A stretch of DNA of 64,000 nucleotides from Clostridium sp. CAG:417. Lineage in GTDB: Bacteria; Bacillota_I; Bacilli_A; RF39; UBA660. The translations under genes were made by a program, and so were the position numbers. The stretch's first letter is position 1. Every line of letters begins with the position of its first letter. The notes under the pieces were generated by a model. It was not told where the DNA came from. It saw nothing but the letters and a program-made list of their open reading frames with translations, and did not search any database. This document shows positions 51,822 to 61,700 of the stretch, piece by piece. The stretch lies in the NCBI GenBank assembly GCA_000432835.1, contig FR890363.1, positions 1 through 64,000 of the forward strand, given 5' to 3'.

Positions 51822-53687
51822 ATGTGTAATGAAATTATAAAAAGAGAAAATAAAAATTATAATCAGAATAAAAATTGGTCTGTGAAAGAAGACATGATTT
51901 TATTAAATAATTACAAACAACTAGGGTATAATAAAGTGGCTAACCTAGTTAATAGAAGCCCGTCATCATGTAGAAATAGATTATATAGACTAAGAAAAAA
52001 CAATAAAACTATTAAGTCTAAATATCAAATGTTTAATAAAAAGTGGACCACATCAGAAGATAATTTCTTAAAAACTAATTATCCCGATAAAGGAGCAAAG
52101 TGGTGCGGCAAACATCTAAATCGTTCACCATCATCCTGCATTTCTAGAGCCATAACATTGAAAATAAAAAGAAGTTATCATTGGTCAAAAGATGAGGATG
52201 ACATAATAAAAAAATACTATCCCTTGTATGGCGTAAATAAAGTTAGCGAACTTTTGAAGAGAAACAAACAAACCTGTTTTCAAAGAGCACATGTACTTGG
52301 GATTAAATATATAGATACTAGTAAATGGAGTAAGGCTGAAGTAGATTTTCTAAAAAAGTATTATCCAGAAAAAGGATCAAAATATGTATCAGAAAAATTA
52401 AATAGGAGTTATATTGCCTGCAGATCTAAAGCTGCCATCTTGAAATTAAAAAGAATACCAAACTGGAGTGAAAGAGATAAAAAATTCTTAAAAAAATATT
52501 ATCCTAAATATGGTGCCACATGGTGCGCTGAAAAATTAAACAAAACCCCAAGAAAATGTATAACATATGCCGCTAAACATAAAATTCACTATATCAATAA
52601 AGCCTTATGGACGGAAGAAGAAATTGCCATTCTAAAAAAATACTATCCCATTATCGGAAAATTTGTTAGTGAAATTATTAAGACTAAGAACGAAAAGGCA
52701 TGTTCTCAAAAAGCCACTAGGTTAAAAATAACTTATACTAAAGATGATAGCTCAGCCGTAGAAAAAATTAAGACCTACCTCAATAGCCAAAAAATAGTTT
52801 ATAGGCAAGAAGTAGGATTTGAAGGATGTGTTGACAAAAATGCATTATTATTTGATTTTGCAATATATGAAGATAACAACTTAAAAAAGCTAATTGGTAT
52901 AATAGAGTATGATGGTTCACAACACTTTTTACCAACAACACTTTACAGCGATAAAAAAATTAATGCGAAAGAGGTTTTAGAAAGGACACAAAGACATGAC
53001 CAAATAAAAAATAGATATTGCCAGAAAAATAAAATTCCAATGCTTAGAATAAAGTACTGCCAAAATAATATCGAAAAATTAGTTGCTGAGTTTTTAAAAC
53101 ATAGAGAAAAATATATAGAATGGTATAATCAAGAGTATTCATTTGAAAAATATTATTCTGAAATAGAGGATGAAGAACTAAGAAAATATTTTATCCATTT
53201 TTCAAAGTATAAAAATAAAGGAATCCCCAATATTAATCCTAATTTTTGTATAAACAAATGGTCAAGAGATGATGACTTATTTTTAGAAAAATACTATCCA
53301 GATAATGGTAGTTTATGGGTTTCGAAAAGACTTCATAAAACACAGTCAGCCTGTATAAATCATGCTAATAAATTAGGTCTTGTAAGAAGCAATCACTGGA
53401 AAAGAGAAGAAGATGCATTTGTTTTAAAATATTATTTGTCTAAAGGACCTCTATGGATCTCTAAAAAATTAAAACGAACTAAAAATTCTATTGAACATCG
53501 GGCTCATAGATTAGGAGCAGAAAAAAGAATTAAATATTGGACCAAAGAAGAAGATCAAATTCTTCTTTCAAATTGGGATATAAAAAGTGAGAAAGAACTA
53601 TCTGAAATAATTGGCAGAACAAAGATGTCAATCGGTAATAGAAAAAAGATCTTAAGAAAATATAGAGCCAAAGAAGCAAGTAGTTGA
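51822..53687 (+). CDS. Nine-repeat SANT/Myb-like DNA-binding protein with VSR-like nuclease domain
   Basis: This 621-residue protein contains nine copies of a 45-50-residue SANT/Myb-like repeat with the pattern W-S/T-x-E-E-D-x2-L-x2-Y-Y-P-x2-G-x5-V-S-x2-L-x-R. Their tryptophans are at about 19, 75, 121, 169, 215, 263, then 480, 526 and 573. Six repeats precede and three follow a central domain (about 311-425) with the PD-(D/E)XK pattern of VSR/DUF559-like nucleases: LLFDFAIYE (D345), GIIEYDGSQHF (E362, D364), RHDQIKNRYCQKNKIPMLRIKY. The ATG at 51822 follows GGTGAT. It lies right after tRNA-His as a single-gene unit. The basic sequence suggests a DNA-targeting enzyme; role unknown. Confidence 0.8.
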   Translation: MCNEIIKRENKNYNQNKNWSVKEDMILLNNYKQLGYNKVANLVNRSPSSCRNRLYRLRKNNKTIKSKYQMFNKKWTTSEDNFLKTNYPDKGAKWCGKHLNRSPSSCISRAITLKIKRSYHWSKDEDDIIKKYYPLYGVNKVSELLKRNKQTCFQRAHVLGIKYIDTSKWSKAEVDFLKKYYPEKGSKYVSEKLNRSYIACRSKAAILKLKRIPNWSERDKKFLKKYYPKYGATWCAEKLNKTPRKCITYAAKHKIHYINKALWTEEEIAILKKYYPIIGKFVSEIIKTKNEKACSQKATRLKITYTKDDSSAVEKIKTYLNSQKIVYRQEVGFEGCVDKNALLFDFAIYEDNNLKKLIGIIEYDGSQHFLPTTLYSDKKINAKEVLERTQRHDQIKNRYCQKNKIPMLRIKYCQNNIEKLVAEFLKHREKYIEWYNQEYSFEKYYSEIEDEELRKYFIHFSKYKNKGIPNINPNFCINKWSRDDDLFLEKYYPDNGSLWVSKRLHKTQSACINHANKLGLVRSNHWKREEDAFVLKYYLSKGPLWISKKLKRTKNSIEHRAHRLGAEKRIKYWTKEEDQILLSNWDIKSEKELSEIIGRTKMSIGNRKKILRKYRAKEASS

Positions 53688-53774
53688 ACTGAATTAACTA
53701 TTATAATATAATAAAATATAAGTTTACGATTCTTAAAAAAGAAATAAATTATATAATATAATGGGAGAAAAAAT

Positions 53775-54749
53775 ATGTTAAAAAAAATAAAACACCAAAA
53801 TAATAAAAAGTTAATTGCTATTTTAATTTGCCTATTTCTAGCTATTACTTCCTTTTGTATTTATATTTCTTTCATTGAAGATGAAGAGAAAAAAGAAAAG
53901 CCAATTAATTATAATGATCTAATCGCAACAAATTCAGACAAGAAAAATATGTATGTATCAATAGAAATTGCTGATATTCCATATCAAATAGCACAAAGAG
54001 AAGTTAACTATACATATATAAAATACTATATCTTATATGACAAATCTAACTATATGTATGTTGCAAAGTTAACAGATGAAACATATCAAAAAATAAAGAC
54101 GGCTTATGAAAAAGATAAAACTAATTTTTCTTATACTTTAACAGGGTATATTTACAATACACCAAGTGATTTAAAAAAGCTTATAATAGATGAATTTAAT
54201 AAAAATACCTCTAATAAAATAACGAAAGATGATTATTCAAACTACTTTGGATCCACTTATTTTGATGATACATATACAAAATTTACTACCGGTATTGCCA
54301 TTAGCTTAATTATTGTATTTTTAAGTATATCATCAGCTATTGCCATATTTATTAATTGGTTAATTTGTGCTATAAACACTAAAAAAACATTATCCAAAAT
54401 AGACTATGATGAAGTAGAGCGTGAATTGGCAAAAACTAGCATGAAAGAATATAAAAAAATAGGCCTATATTTAACTGATAAATATCTAATATCACTTTCT
54501 TTAGGATTACACATTTATAACTATAATGATATTTCTTGGATTTATATAGGAAATACTAGTACAAGGTTTGGAAACAAAGTATTTCTTAATATATTTATGA
54601 AAAATAAAAAGAAATTCAAAACAAAAAAGGTTGATTACGTGAAAGAAGAAATGCTAGAGGAGGCTCTACAAGAAATATCAACTAAAAATGCTAATATTTT
54701 ATTAGGATATACCTATGAAAATATGACTAATTATAATAAAAGTAATTAA
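53775..54749 (+). CDS. Two-helix membrane protein with cytoplasmic PH-like domain, unknown
   Basis: A 324-residue protein with a membrane helix near residues 13-32, an external domain (about 35-172), a second helix (about 175-200) and a cytoplasmic domain (about 205-310). The latter, with YLTDKYLISLSLGLHIYNYNDISWIYIG and FLNIFMKNKKKFKTKKV, looks like a small PH-like beta domain (DUF6709-like; tentative). The downstream gene, which starts 12 bp after its stop codon region, encodes a related-looking domain, so the two probably act together in the membrane. GGGAGAAAA is the ribosome site. Confidence 0.6.
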   Translation: MLKKIKHQNNKKLIAILICLFLAITSFCIYISFIEDEEKKEKPINYNDLIATNSDKKNMYVSIEIADIPYQIAQREVNYTYIKYYILYDKSNYMYVAKLTDETYQKIKTAYEKDKTNFSYTLTGYIYNTPSDLKKLIIDEFNKNTSNKITKDDYSNYFGSTYFDDTYTKFTTGIAISLIIVFLSISSAIAIFINWLICAINTKKTLSKIDYDEVERELAKTSMKEYKKIGLYLTDKYLISLSLGLHIYNYNDISWIYIGNTSTRFGNKVFLNIFMKNKKKFKTKKVDYVKEEMLEEALQEISTKNANILLGYTYENMTNYNKSN

Positions 54750-54760
54750 TGGAGGATGTC

Positions 54761-55357
54761 ATGGGAAGAACACGTTTAATAAAAAAATTAAAAAGCAAAG
54801 GAATTATATTCTTAATAGCGGGAATAATAATATCTTTAATTAGTACATTAATGTCAGTTGCCTTTATAATTGATGGCCCAAATCCTATATTAATAGCGTT
54901 TATTATTATGTTAATATGTGGAATTATCTTTATTTATAATGGTGTTGACTATTTAAAGAAGGAAAATTCAAAATTTATAAAGAAACGCCCTGAAATACTT
55001 GAACTAGCCGATGATTTAGATATAAATAAAGTATATGAAGATAATTTTATTATCATATCAAATAAAGCTATATCACCCAAAAAAGATATAACAAAAGTTG
55101 CAGCACTAGATGATGTTTTAGGAATATATGAAAGTATTCAAAGAACAAATGGAATAGTTACAAGTCATATTATTCGACTAGAACTACGCGATGGAAGATG
55201 TGTTACTATTAATGTTTACGCCAAAAAAAGAGAAACTAAAGATAATCTAGTTTTAACAATTAGTAACTATTGCCATAATGCCAAAGTAGGATACTCTAAC
55301 GAGACGCTATCTTACATAAAAGAACAACGCAAAGAATATAAAGAAAAAAGAAATTAA
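54761..55357 (+). CDS. Two-helix membrane protein, partner of the preceding gene
   Basis: A 198-residue protein with two adjacent membrane helices (about 14-36 and 45-65) and a cytoplasmic domain that contains NFIIISNKAISPKKDITKVAALDDVLGIYES and IIRLELRDGRCVTINVYAKKRE, again PH-like in strand pattern. The ATG at 54761 follows GGAGGATG; an in-frame ATG at 54749 sits at the previous stop codon. Close spacing makes an operon with the upstream membrane gene. The role is unknown, perhaps lipid or stress sensing. Confidence 0.6.
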   Translation: MGRTRLIKKLKSKGIIFLIAGIIISLISTLMSVAFIIDGPNPILIAFIIMLICGIIFIYNGVDYLKKENSKFIKKRPEILELADDLDINKVYEDNFIIISNKAISPKKDITKVAALDDVLGIYESIQRTNGIVTSHIIRLELRDGRCVTINVYAKKRETKDNLVLTISNYCHNAKVGYSNETLSYIKEQRKEYKEKRN

Positions 55358-55389
55358 TACTATCAAAATTAATATCAAGAGGTAGAAAA

Positions 55390-55947
55390 ATGAGTAATAT
55401 TACAAGAAATGCCATTGTTAATTCCTTCAAATTAGTAGCGGCAAAAAAAGAAATAAAGGACATTACTATTCAAGAAATAACAGCTAATTGCGGTTTAAAA
55501 AGACAAACATTTTATAATTATTTTCAAGATAAATATGATCTTATTAAATGGATGTATTTAAATGAAGTAGTTTTAAAAATAGAACAAGATGATACATGGA
55601 TAGAAAAGTATAAAGAGTTATTTAATTACTGCTTAACTAATAAGAATATGGTTTTAAATATTTATAACTGTGAAGCTCAAAATTATTTACTACATTTTAT
55701 CACTCGTCATTCTAAACCAATAATTAAAAATGTTATAGACCAAAAAAGTTTAGAACTTAATATCGAAGAAGATGATAAAGAGTTCTTATGTTCATTTTAT
55801 TCAGGTGCTTTAGGCTCTCTCATCATAAACTGGATAGAAAATGGAATGAAAGAGGATGTTAATAATATTATAAATAAAGTACAATTACTTTTAACAGGCA
55901 ATATAAGTAACTATCTCAAATTGACAAAGAAAGACAAATGTCATTAA
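55390..55947 (+). CDS. TetR-family regulator (DhaS-like C-terminal domain)
   Basis: A 185-residue regulator. The helix-turn-helix is AKKEIKDITIQEITANCGLKRQTFYNYFQDKYDLIKWMY, typical of the TetR subgroup that includes DhaS and has the TetR_C_8 C-terminal domain. The catalogue of targets is unknown; it follows two membrane genes by 33 bp and may end their operon, and an inverted repeat lies downstream (56009-56032) in front of the next gene. A terminator overlaps its 3' end. Confidence 0.85.
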   Translation: MSNITRNAIVNSFKLVAAKKEIKDITIQEITANCGLKRQTFYNYFQDKYDLIKWMYLNEVVLKIEQDDTWIEKYKELFNYCLTNKNMVLNIYNCEAQNYLLHFITRHSKPIIKNVIDQKSLELNIEEDDKEFLCSFYSGALGSLIINWIENGMKEDVNNIINKVQLLLTGNISNYLKLTKKDKCH

Positions 55948-55967
55948 TTTTGACATTTGCCTTTTTT
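55935..55967 (+). terminator. Terminator after the DhaS-like TetR gene
   Basis: Perfect 9-bp stem CAAATGTCA / TGACATTTG (55935-55943, 55951-55959), then CC and seven T residues. Confidence 0.8.
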
Positions 55968-56008
55968 TGCCTTTTACTATTAAAAGTTAGAATAATAAAA
56001 TAATAATT

Positions 56009-56032
56009 GTAATACATAATACAAAGTATTAC
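56009..56032 (+). promoter_or_regulatory. Inverted repeat, possible regulator site
   Basis: GTAATAC-N10-GTATTAC lies 57 bp before the coiled-coil gene. The symmetric arms could be an operator for the neighbouring TetR protein; this is inferred from proximity only. Confidence 0.35.
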
Positions 56033-56088
56033 ACATTTATGTATAATTTAAAATAAAAATACAATAATAAAAAAGAAAGGAAATTTAT

Positions 56089-56532
56089 ATGACAGAAAAA
56101 GAATTAAAAGAAAAGATAAATAAAATTAATGATGAATTGAATAATATAAATGAAAAACTAAAGGATTCAACAGATACCGCTATTATAAAAGGAATGTATG
56201 CTAAAGATGAGCTTGATGATAAAATAAAAGAAGCTCGTGAAAAGTTAAATGAAACAAAAACAACATTAAAAGAAAAACAAGCAAAAGGTAAAAAAACATT
56301 TACCAATTACCTAAATAAAATAGAAGAAAGTATTAATGAAGGAAGAGCTAAATTAGCCGATAAAAAAGAGGCTAGAGATAAAGCCAAATTAGAAAAATAT
56401 ATAGATGATAGATTAGAATATACATCTGACTGTATCGCCCTTGCTCTACTTGCAGCAGATGAAGCGAAACTTTCTTTTATAGAAGCTTTGGAAGCAGAAG
56501 CTGAATACGAAGAATTATATGACGAAGATTAA
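56089..56532 (+). CDS. Coiled-coil cytoplasmic protein, unknown
   Basis: A 147-residue, highly charged helical protein with heptad-like repeats from residue about 3 to 100 (KELKEKINKINDELNNINEKLKD, KEARDKAKLEKYIDDRLEY) and an acidic tail (EALEAEAEYEELYDED). No transmembrane helix or family is recognised. GAAAGGAAA is the ribosome site. It is a single gene ended by a terminator. Confidence 0.7.
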   Translation: MTEKELKEKINKINDELNNINEKLKDSTDTAIIKGMYAKDELDDKIKEAREKLNETKTTLKEKQAKGKKTFTNYLNKIEESINEGRAKLADKKEARDKAKLEKYIDDRLEYTSDCIALALLAADEAKLSFIEALEAEAEYEELYDED

Positions 56533-56556
56533 CAGATTTAATATCTGTTTTTTTTG
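56531..56556 (+). terminator. Terminator after the coiled-coil gene
   Basis: Stem AACAGAT / ATCTGTT (56531-56537, 56543-56549) then eight T residues. Confidence 0.7.
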
Positions 56557-56602
56557 TTGCATCAAAATAATTAAATGCTATACTTAATTTAGGAGAAAAA
56601 TT

Positions 56603-56995
56603 ATGAAAGTATTAACAATTAAAGAACCATGGGCAACCTTGATCATTGATGGCTATAAAAAATATGAATTTAGAAGTTGGAAAACAAAGTATCGTGGCAA
56701 AATATTAATTCACGCAGGTATGAGTCTTGAAAAAGACATGTTAAAAAGATTTGAAGACTACAACCTTGAATGTCACTGCGGAGAAATAATAGGAGAAGCC
56801 GAATTAACCGATTGTATATTAGTAGATGAAGCTTTTGATGAAAAATTACGTAATATTGATAAAATTGTGTATGGAAAGAGTAACCACGTAGAAAAGTATG
56901 CCTGGAAACTTGAAAATATCAAGAAATATAAGCACCCCATAAAGATAAAAGGAAAGTTAGGTTTATGGAATTATGAAAAAAGTAATACCAATTAA
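56603..56995 (+). CDS. ASCH-domain protein
   Basis: A 130-residue ASCH protein, a fold related to PUA and thought to bind RNA or nucleotides. Diagnostic features are MKVLTIKEPWATLIIDGYKKYEFRSWKTKYRGKILIHAG at the start, GEIIGEAELTDCIL, and the closing WKLENIKKYKHPIKIKGKLGLWNY. Some ASCH proteins hydrolyse N4-acetylcytidine nucleosides; the substrate here is open. It has a GGAGAAAA site and stands between two unrelated genes. Confidence 0.9.
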   Translation: MKVLTIKEPWATLIIDGYKKYEFRSWKTKYRGKILIHAGMSLEKDMLKRFEDYNLECHCGEIIGEAELTDCILVDEAFDEKLRNIDKIVYGKSNHVEKYAWKLENIKKYKHPIKIKGKLGLWNYEKSNTN

Positions 56996-57053
56996 AACTA
57001 TATACAAGAATATAAAAATATGTTATAACTAAAATAGGAAAGGAGAGGTGTTT

Positions 57054-57437
57054 GTGTATTATAGTACAAGTTATTCTACATCAGGATTAGAAAATATTTC
57101 ATCTGGTACAGTAATTGCAGCTTTAGCGGTTGCTATAGTTTCAATTATTGCTCAATGGAAAATATTTACTAAAGCAGGTAAACCAGGATGGGCAGCAATT
57201 ATTCCATTCTACAATATGTATACATTATTTGAAGTTGCAGGAATGAATGGTTGGATGTTTTTATTAATGTTAATTCCAATAGTTAACATTATCATAATGA
57301 TTATGTTATATGTTAATCTAGCAAAATCATTTGGAAAATCAACTGGATTTGCCGTTGGATTAATATTCTTAAACTTTATCTTTATGTTAATCCTAGGATT
57401 CGGTTCTGACCAATATGTAGGAAACAAAAACGCATAA
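57054..57437 (+). CDS. DUF5684-family small membrane protein
   Basis: A 127-residue protein with three or four membrane helices. The segment KAGKPGWAAIIPFYNMYTLFEVAG and the later WMFLLMLIPIVNIIIMIMLYVNLAKSFGKSTGFAVGLIFL match the DUF5684 pattern seen in many bacteria, where such proteins neighbour signal peptidases and other membrane genes. The function is unknown. GTG at 57054 follows AGGAGAGG by about 5 nt; the GTG at 57048 lies inside that site. A hairpin terminator follows. Confidence 0.85.
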   Translation: MYYSTSYSTSGLENISSGTVIAALAVAIVSIIAQWKIFTKAGKPGWAAIIPFYNMYTLFEVAGMNGWMFLLMLIPIVNIIIMIMLYVNLAKSFGKSTGFAVGLIFLNFIFMLILGFGSDQYVGNKNA

Positions 57438-57449
57438 ATAGGAAATAAG

Positions 57450-57476
57450 TAGAAACTCTAAGTGAGTTTCTTTTTA
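57450..57476 (+). terminator. Terminator after the DUF5684 gene
   Basis: Stem AGAAACTC / GAGTTTCT (57451-57458, 57464-57471) plus T residues. A frame opening inside this hairpin at 57462 is therefore not a start. Confidence 0.75.
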
Positions 57477-57506
57477 ATAAACTATAAGATACAAACAAAA
57501 AGAAAA

Positions 57507-58637
57507 ATGATATCACTATTTAAATACATTGAAAAATATGGAAACTTTAACTTTTATGAAAAGAAATTTACAGAAGTAGATAATGTTATTCTATCAGCAT
57601 TAGCTTATATAGATTTTAATGGAATAGTTTCTAATAATGTAAAAGAAAAGAAAACATTAAAAGATGTTGCTGCATCATTTTTTACCAAATATACTAAAGA
57701 AGATATATCAAATAATATTTTATCTATAAAAGAAGCAATAAAAGTATTAGAAAAGATTAAGGACTATAAGAGATATCAAGATCTTCTTTTATATAATTAT
57801 ATCTATGAAAAGAATGAAGAAAAACAATTTTGTGCTATCTGTATTAAAGTAACAAAAGACTTGGTATATGTTTCCTATGAAGGAACAGATGAATTAATAA
57901 GTGGTTGGAAAGAGGACTTTGAGCTATCGTATAAGTTTCCTGTACCATCACACATAGACGCCGTTAATTATCTAAATTCATCTATTAAATGGAATGACAA
58001 AAGAATTATTATAGGAGGACACTCTAAAGGCGGAAACTTAGCCCTAATTGCCGCTATGTACTGTAACTTTTTTATCAGAAGAAAAATAATAAATGTTTAT
58101 AGTAATGATGGACCAGGTATATTAGAAGAAGAACTAAAATCCAAGAATTTAAAAAGAATTAGCAAGAAATATATTCATATCATTCCAAGTTACAGTATAG
58201 TAGGTCTTATACTTAATCATCCCAATAATGATAAAGTAATAAAGTCATCTAAAAAAGGAATACTTGCACACGATCTTTTAACATGGGAAGTAGAAGATGA
58301 CAAATTTATAGAAGATAGTCTAAGTAATTCTAGTATTAGATTTAAAGAAATTACCGATAAATGGTTAAAAGAATATTCAAACAAAGAAAAAGAAGAATTA
58401 ACTAAGGAGTTATTTTCTATCTTCGAAAGAGAAAACATAACTACATTGTTAGATATCAAAAAACAAAAAATGATAGGCATTATAAACCTCATAAAAGAAA
58501 GTAAAAATATGGATGATAAATCAAAAAACATGTTTAAAGATTTGCTAATGATTATAATAGATGAATATTCAGACAATACTAAAAAAATTATTAAAGAAAC
58601 AGTAGAAGAGGGTAAAAAAATGCTAAAAATAAAATAG
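57507..58637 (+). CDS. DUF2974 (Mbeg1-like) alpha/beta-hydrolase
   Basis: A 376-residue soluble protein of the DUF2974 family, resembling lipases. The nucleophile elbow is IIGGHSKGGNLALIAA (Ser in GHSKGG), with VYVSYEGTDELISGWKEDF earlier, and NDGPGI further on marking the likely Asp region. The C-terminal 120 residues are helical and charged. The ATG at 57507 is used as the start because 57462 lies in a terminator, although the ribosome site (AAAGAAAA) is weak. It directly precedes the type VII secretion gene essC; a secreted-effector link is possible but no signal is seen. Confidence 0.8.
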   Translation: MISLFKYIEKYGNFNFYEKKFTEVDNVILSALAYIDFNGIVSNNVKEKKTLKDVAASFFTKYTKEDISNNILSIKEAIKVLEKIKDYKRYQDLLLYNYIYEKNEEKQFCAICIKVTKDLVYVSYEGTDELISGWKEDFELSYKFPVPSHIDAVNYLNSSIKWNDKRIIIGGHSKGGNLALIAAMYCNFFIRRKIINVYSNDGPGILEEELKSKNLKRISKKYIHIIPSYSIVGLILNHPNNDKVIKSSKKGILAHDLLTWEVEDDKFIEDSLSNSSIRFKEITDKWLKEYSNKEKEELTKELFSIFERENITTLLDIKKQKMIGIINLIKESKNMDDKSKNMFKDLLMIIIDEYSDNTKKIIKETVEEGKKMLKIK

Positions 58638-58722
58638 TAAATAAAATTATTCTACTAATAATGTTGGCGATTGCTTTTGAACACGTATTATGATAACATA
58701 TATATAGGATAAAGGTGAGAAT

Positions 58723-61700
58723 ATGATAATATCATTGTATCTTTTAGATAAAATAGTAGAATATAAAGTTCCTAAAGAAATACAAGGAAGCTACTCATTT
58801 CCAGCTGAAGATGAGGATGTAAACATCATAAATTTTGAAGCAAGAAATGGAATGTGGATTCTTTATAAAACAGCAGATGTAAGCATAATGTATGATAATA
58901 CATTCTTTGACTCAATAGAATTAAAACCAAACAATTTTTATATATTAATATATGAACAAAAAAATTATTTAATTTACGTAACATCTACAGAAGGAACAAG
59001 GGTGAATTGGTACACTTACAGTAAAAATCTAAATATGCTCATAGGAAATGTAGAAGCCGCAAATATGAAATACATATGTCCATATTTAGGAAATGGATTA
59101 ATCAAAATTTCACTTGAGAATAATCAAATTATGATTTTTTTCTTACGACCTGTACCAGTGTATGTTAATAAAATAAGAGTTAATAGCAACAGATATGTTC
59201 TAAAATTTGGTGATGAAATTGAAATATATGGGTTTAAAATGCTTTTTTTAAAAAGTTATCTATTTGTGAAAGAACCAAATAATAGTATACAAATAAATGA
59301 AAAAAATGCAGGAATAAAAGGCTTTATACCAAACTATGACATGAGTCAGGAAAACATAGAAATAAGAGATACCGATTTATATAACAATGATGATTTTTTC
59401 ATGAAAGCACCAAGAATAAGAAGATTTTATGAACCAAAAACAATAAAATTAAGTACCCCACCAAGAAGTGACGAGGATGATCAATTACCGCTTGCACTTG
59501 TGATAGGACCAATGTTAACAATGGGAATTATATCAGCGATGACCATGGTAACTGCAATTTCTAATGTGGTCACAAAAAAAGCAGAATTAACTGATGTTTG
59601 GCCACAAATTTTGATGGGTGGAATAATGCTTGTCTCAACACTGGTTTGGCCTTTAATAACACAACATTATAACAAAAAGATAAAAGAAAAAAATAAAAAA
59701 GAAGCAATCCAAAAGTATATTATTTATCTAAATGATAAAAAGAAGGAATTTGTTGATTGTATAAATGAACAAACAGTCATAACTCAAGAAAATCTTATTA
59801 CCGTTAATAGATGTTTAGACATAATTGTAAAAAAAGACAATAATTTATGGAATAGAAGGATAGATCAAAATGATTTTTTATTAGTAAGAGTAGGTAAGGG
59901 AAATGAACTCTTAAAATGTAAGGTGGAATATCCTGACGAAGACTTTACAATTGAAGAAAACGGCTTGCGAAAAGAAGTAGATAAAATAATTGAAGAATAT
60001 AAATATGTAAAAAATATACCCATAGGTTACTCTTTTCATGACAATATAACAACAGCCGTAATGGGTGATGAATATAAAATATTAAACTTTATGAATAATA
60101 TTATTATTCAATTATTAACATTTTATAGTTATGAAGATTTAAAAATAGTAGTAATGACTGACGAAATTAACGCTCCAAAATGGGATTACCTAAAATATTT
60201 AAATCATTCATTTTCAAATGATAAGTCATTCAGATTTTTTTCATCAAATGAAGATAGTGCTAGAGAACTATCTAATTACTTAAGTTTTGAAATATCAAAT
60301 AGAATAGAGAACAGTAGTGAAAGTCAAGAATATAATAAAGGACCACATTATTTTATTATAGTTGATGGATATGATACAGTAAAAGAGTTTGAAATAATAA
60401 AACAATTAACAGAGTTAGACAAGTATTATGGATTTAATTTAGTAATATTAGAAAATAGATTAGGAAACTTACCAAGTAAGTGTTTGAATTTTATAACATT
60501 AGGAGATGAAAAATGTGTTATTTTAAAAAACACATATGAAAAACAAGATAAAATAGAATTTACTCCTGAAATAGTATATAACATAGATATGATGAGTATT
60601 GTAAAAATTTTATCAAATATACCGATAAAATTTGAAGATGAGTTGAGTGAATTACCTAATGCAATTAGTTTTTTAGAAATGGAACACGTTGGCAAGATAG
60701 AACAGTTAAATATACTTAATAGATGGAATACAAATGATCCAACAGTAAGTTTAAAATCAGAGATTGGCGTTGATCAGCAGGGAAAAATAATGTATCTTGA
60801 TTTACATGAAAAAGCACACGGACCACATGGTCTAATTGCTGGTATGACAGGATCAGGTAAATCAGAATTCATAATAACATATATTTTATCTTTAGCAATA
60901 AATTATAGTCCAGATGAAGTAAGTTTCATTTTGATTGATTATAAAGGTGGAGGGTTAGCTTTTGCATTTGAGAACAAAACTTTAGGAATAGAATTACCAC
61001 ATCTAGCGGGAACTATCACAAACCTTGATAAATCAGAAATGAATAGAACGCTAGTAAGTATTAATAGCGAAATTAAAAGAAGACAAAAGATATTTAATGA
61101 TGCAAGAGATAGCTTGAGTGAAAGTACAATTGATATTTACAAATACCAAAAATTTTATAGAGAAGGAAAAGTAACTGAGCCAATACCACACTTGTTTATA
61201 ATATGTGACGAATTTGCCGAATTAAAGAGCCAACAACCAGATTTTATGGACAATTTAATAAGTGTTGCAAGAATAGGTCGTTCATTGGGAGTACATCTTA
61301 TACTAGCAACTCAAAAGCCGAGTGGTGTTGTAAATGATCAAATTTGGTCAAATACTAAGTTTAGGGTGTGTTTGAAAGTTCAGGATGAATCGGATAGTAA
61401 AGAAATGTTAAAAAGACCAGAAGCAGCATCCCTAAAACAAGTTGGTAGGTTTTACTTACAAGTAGGATATAATGAGTATTTTGCTTTAGGACAATCAGCA
61501 TGGTGTGGAGCCAAATATTACCCTTCTGATAAGCCTGTAAAGAAGATAAATAAAAGTATAGATTTTATTGATGAAACAGGCGCGGTAATAAAGAGTATGC
61601 AAGCTTCTACAAATAGTAAAATTGAAGCCCAAGGTGAACAGTTAGGTCAAATTCTAAGGTTGATTGTTGCAACTGCTCAAATTGCAAATCAAAAAGCAAA

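Noticed and set aside
51657..51822. Possible genomic island inserted at tRNA-His carrying the nine-repeat gene
   Set aside because: No repeat of the tRNA 3' end was seen downstream and no integrase gene is present; tRNA-His has its own terminator.
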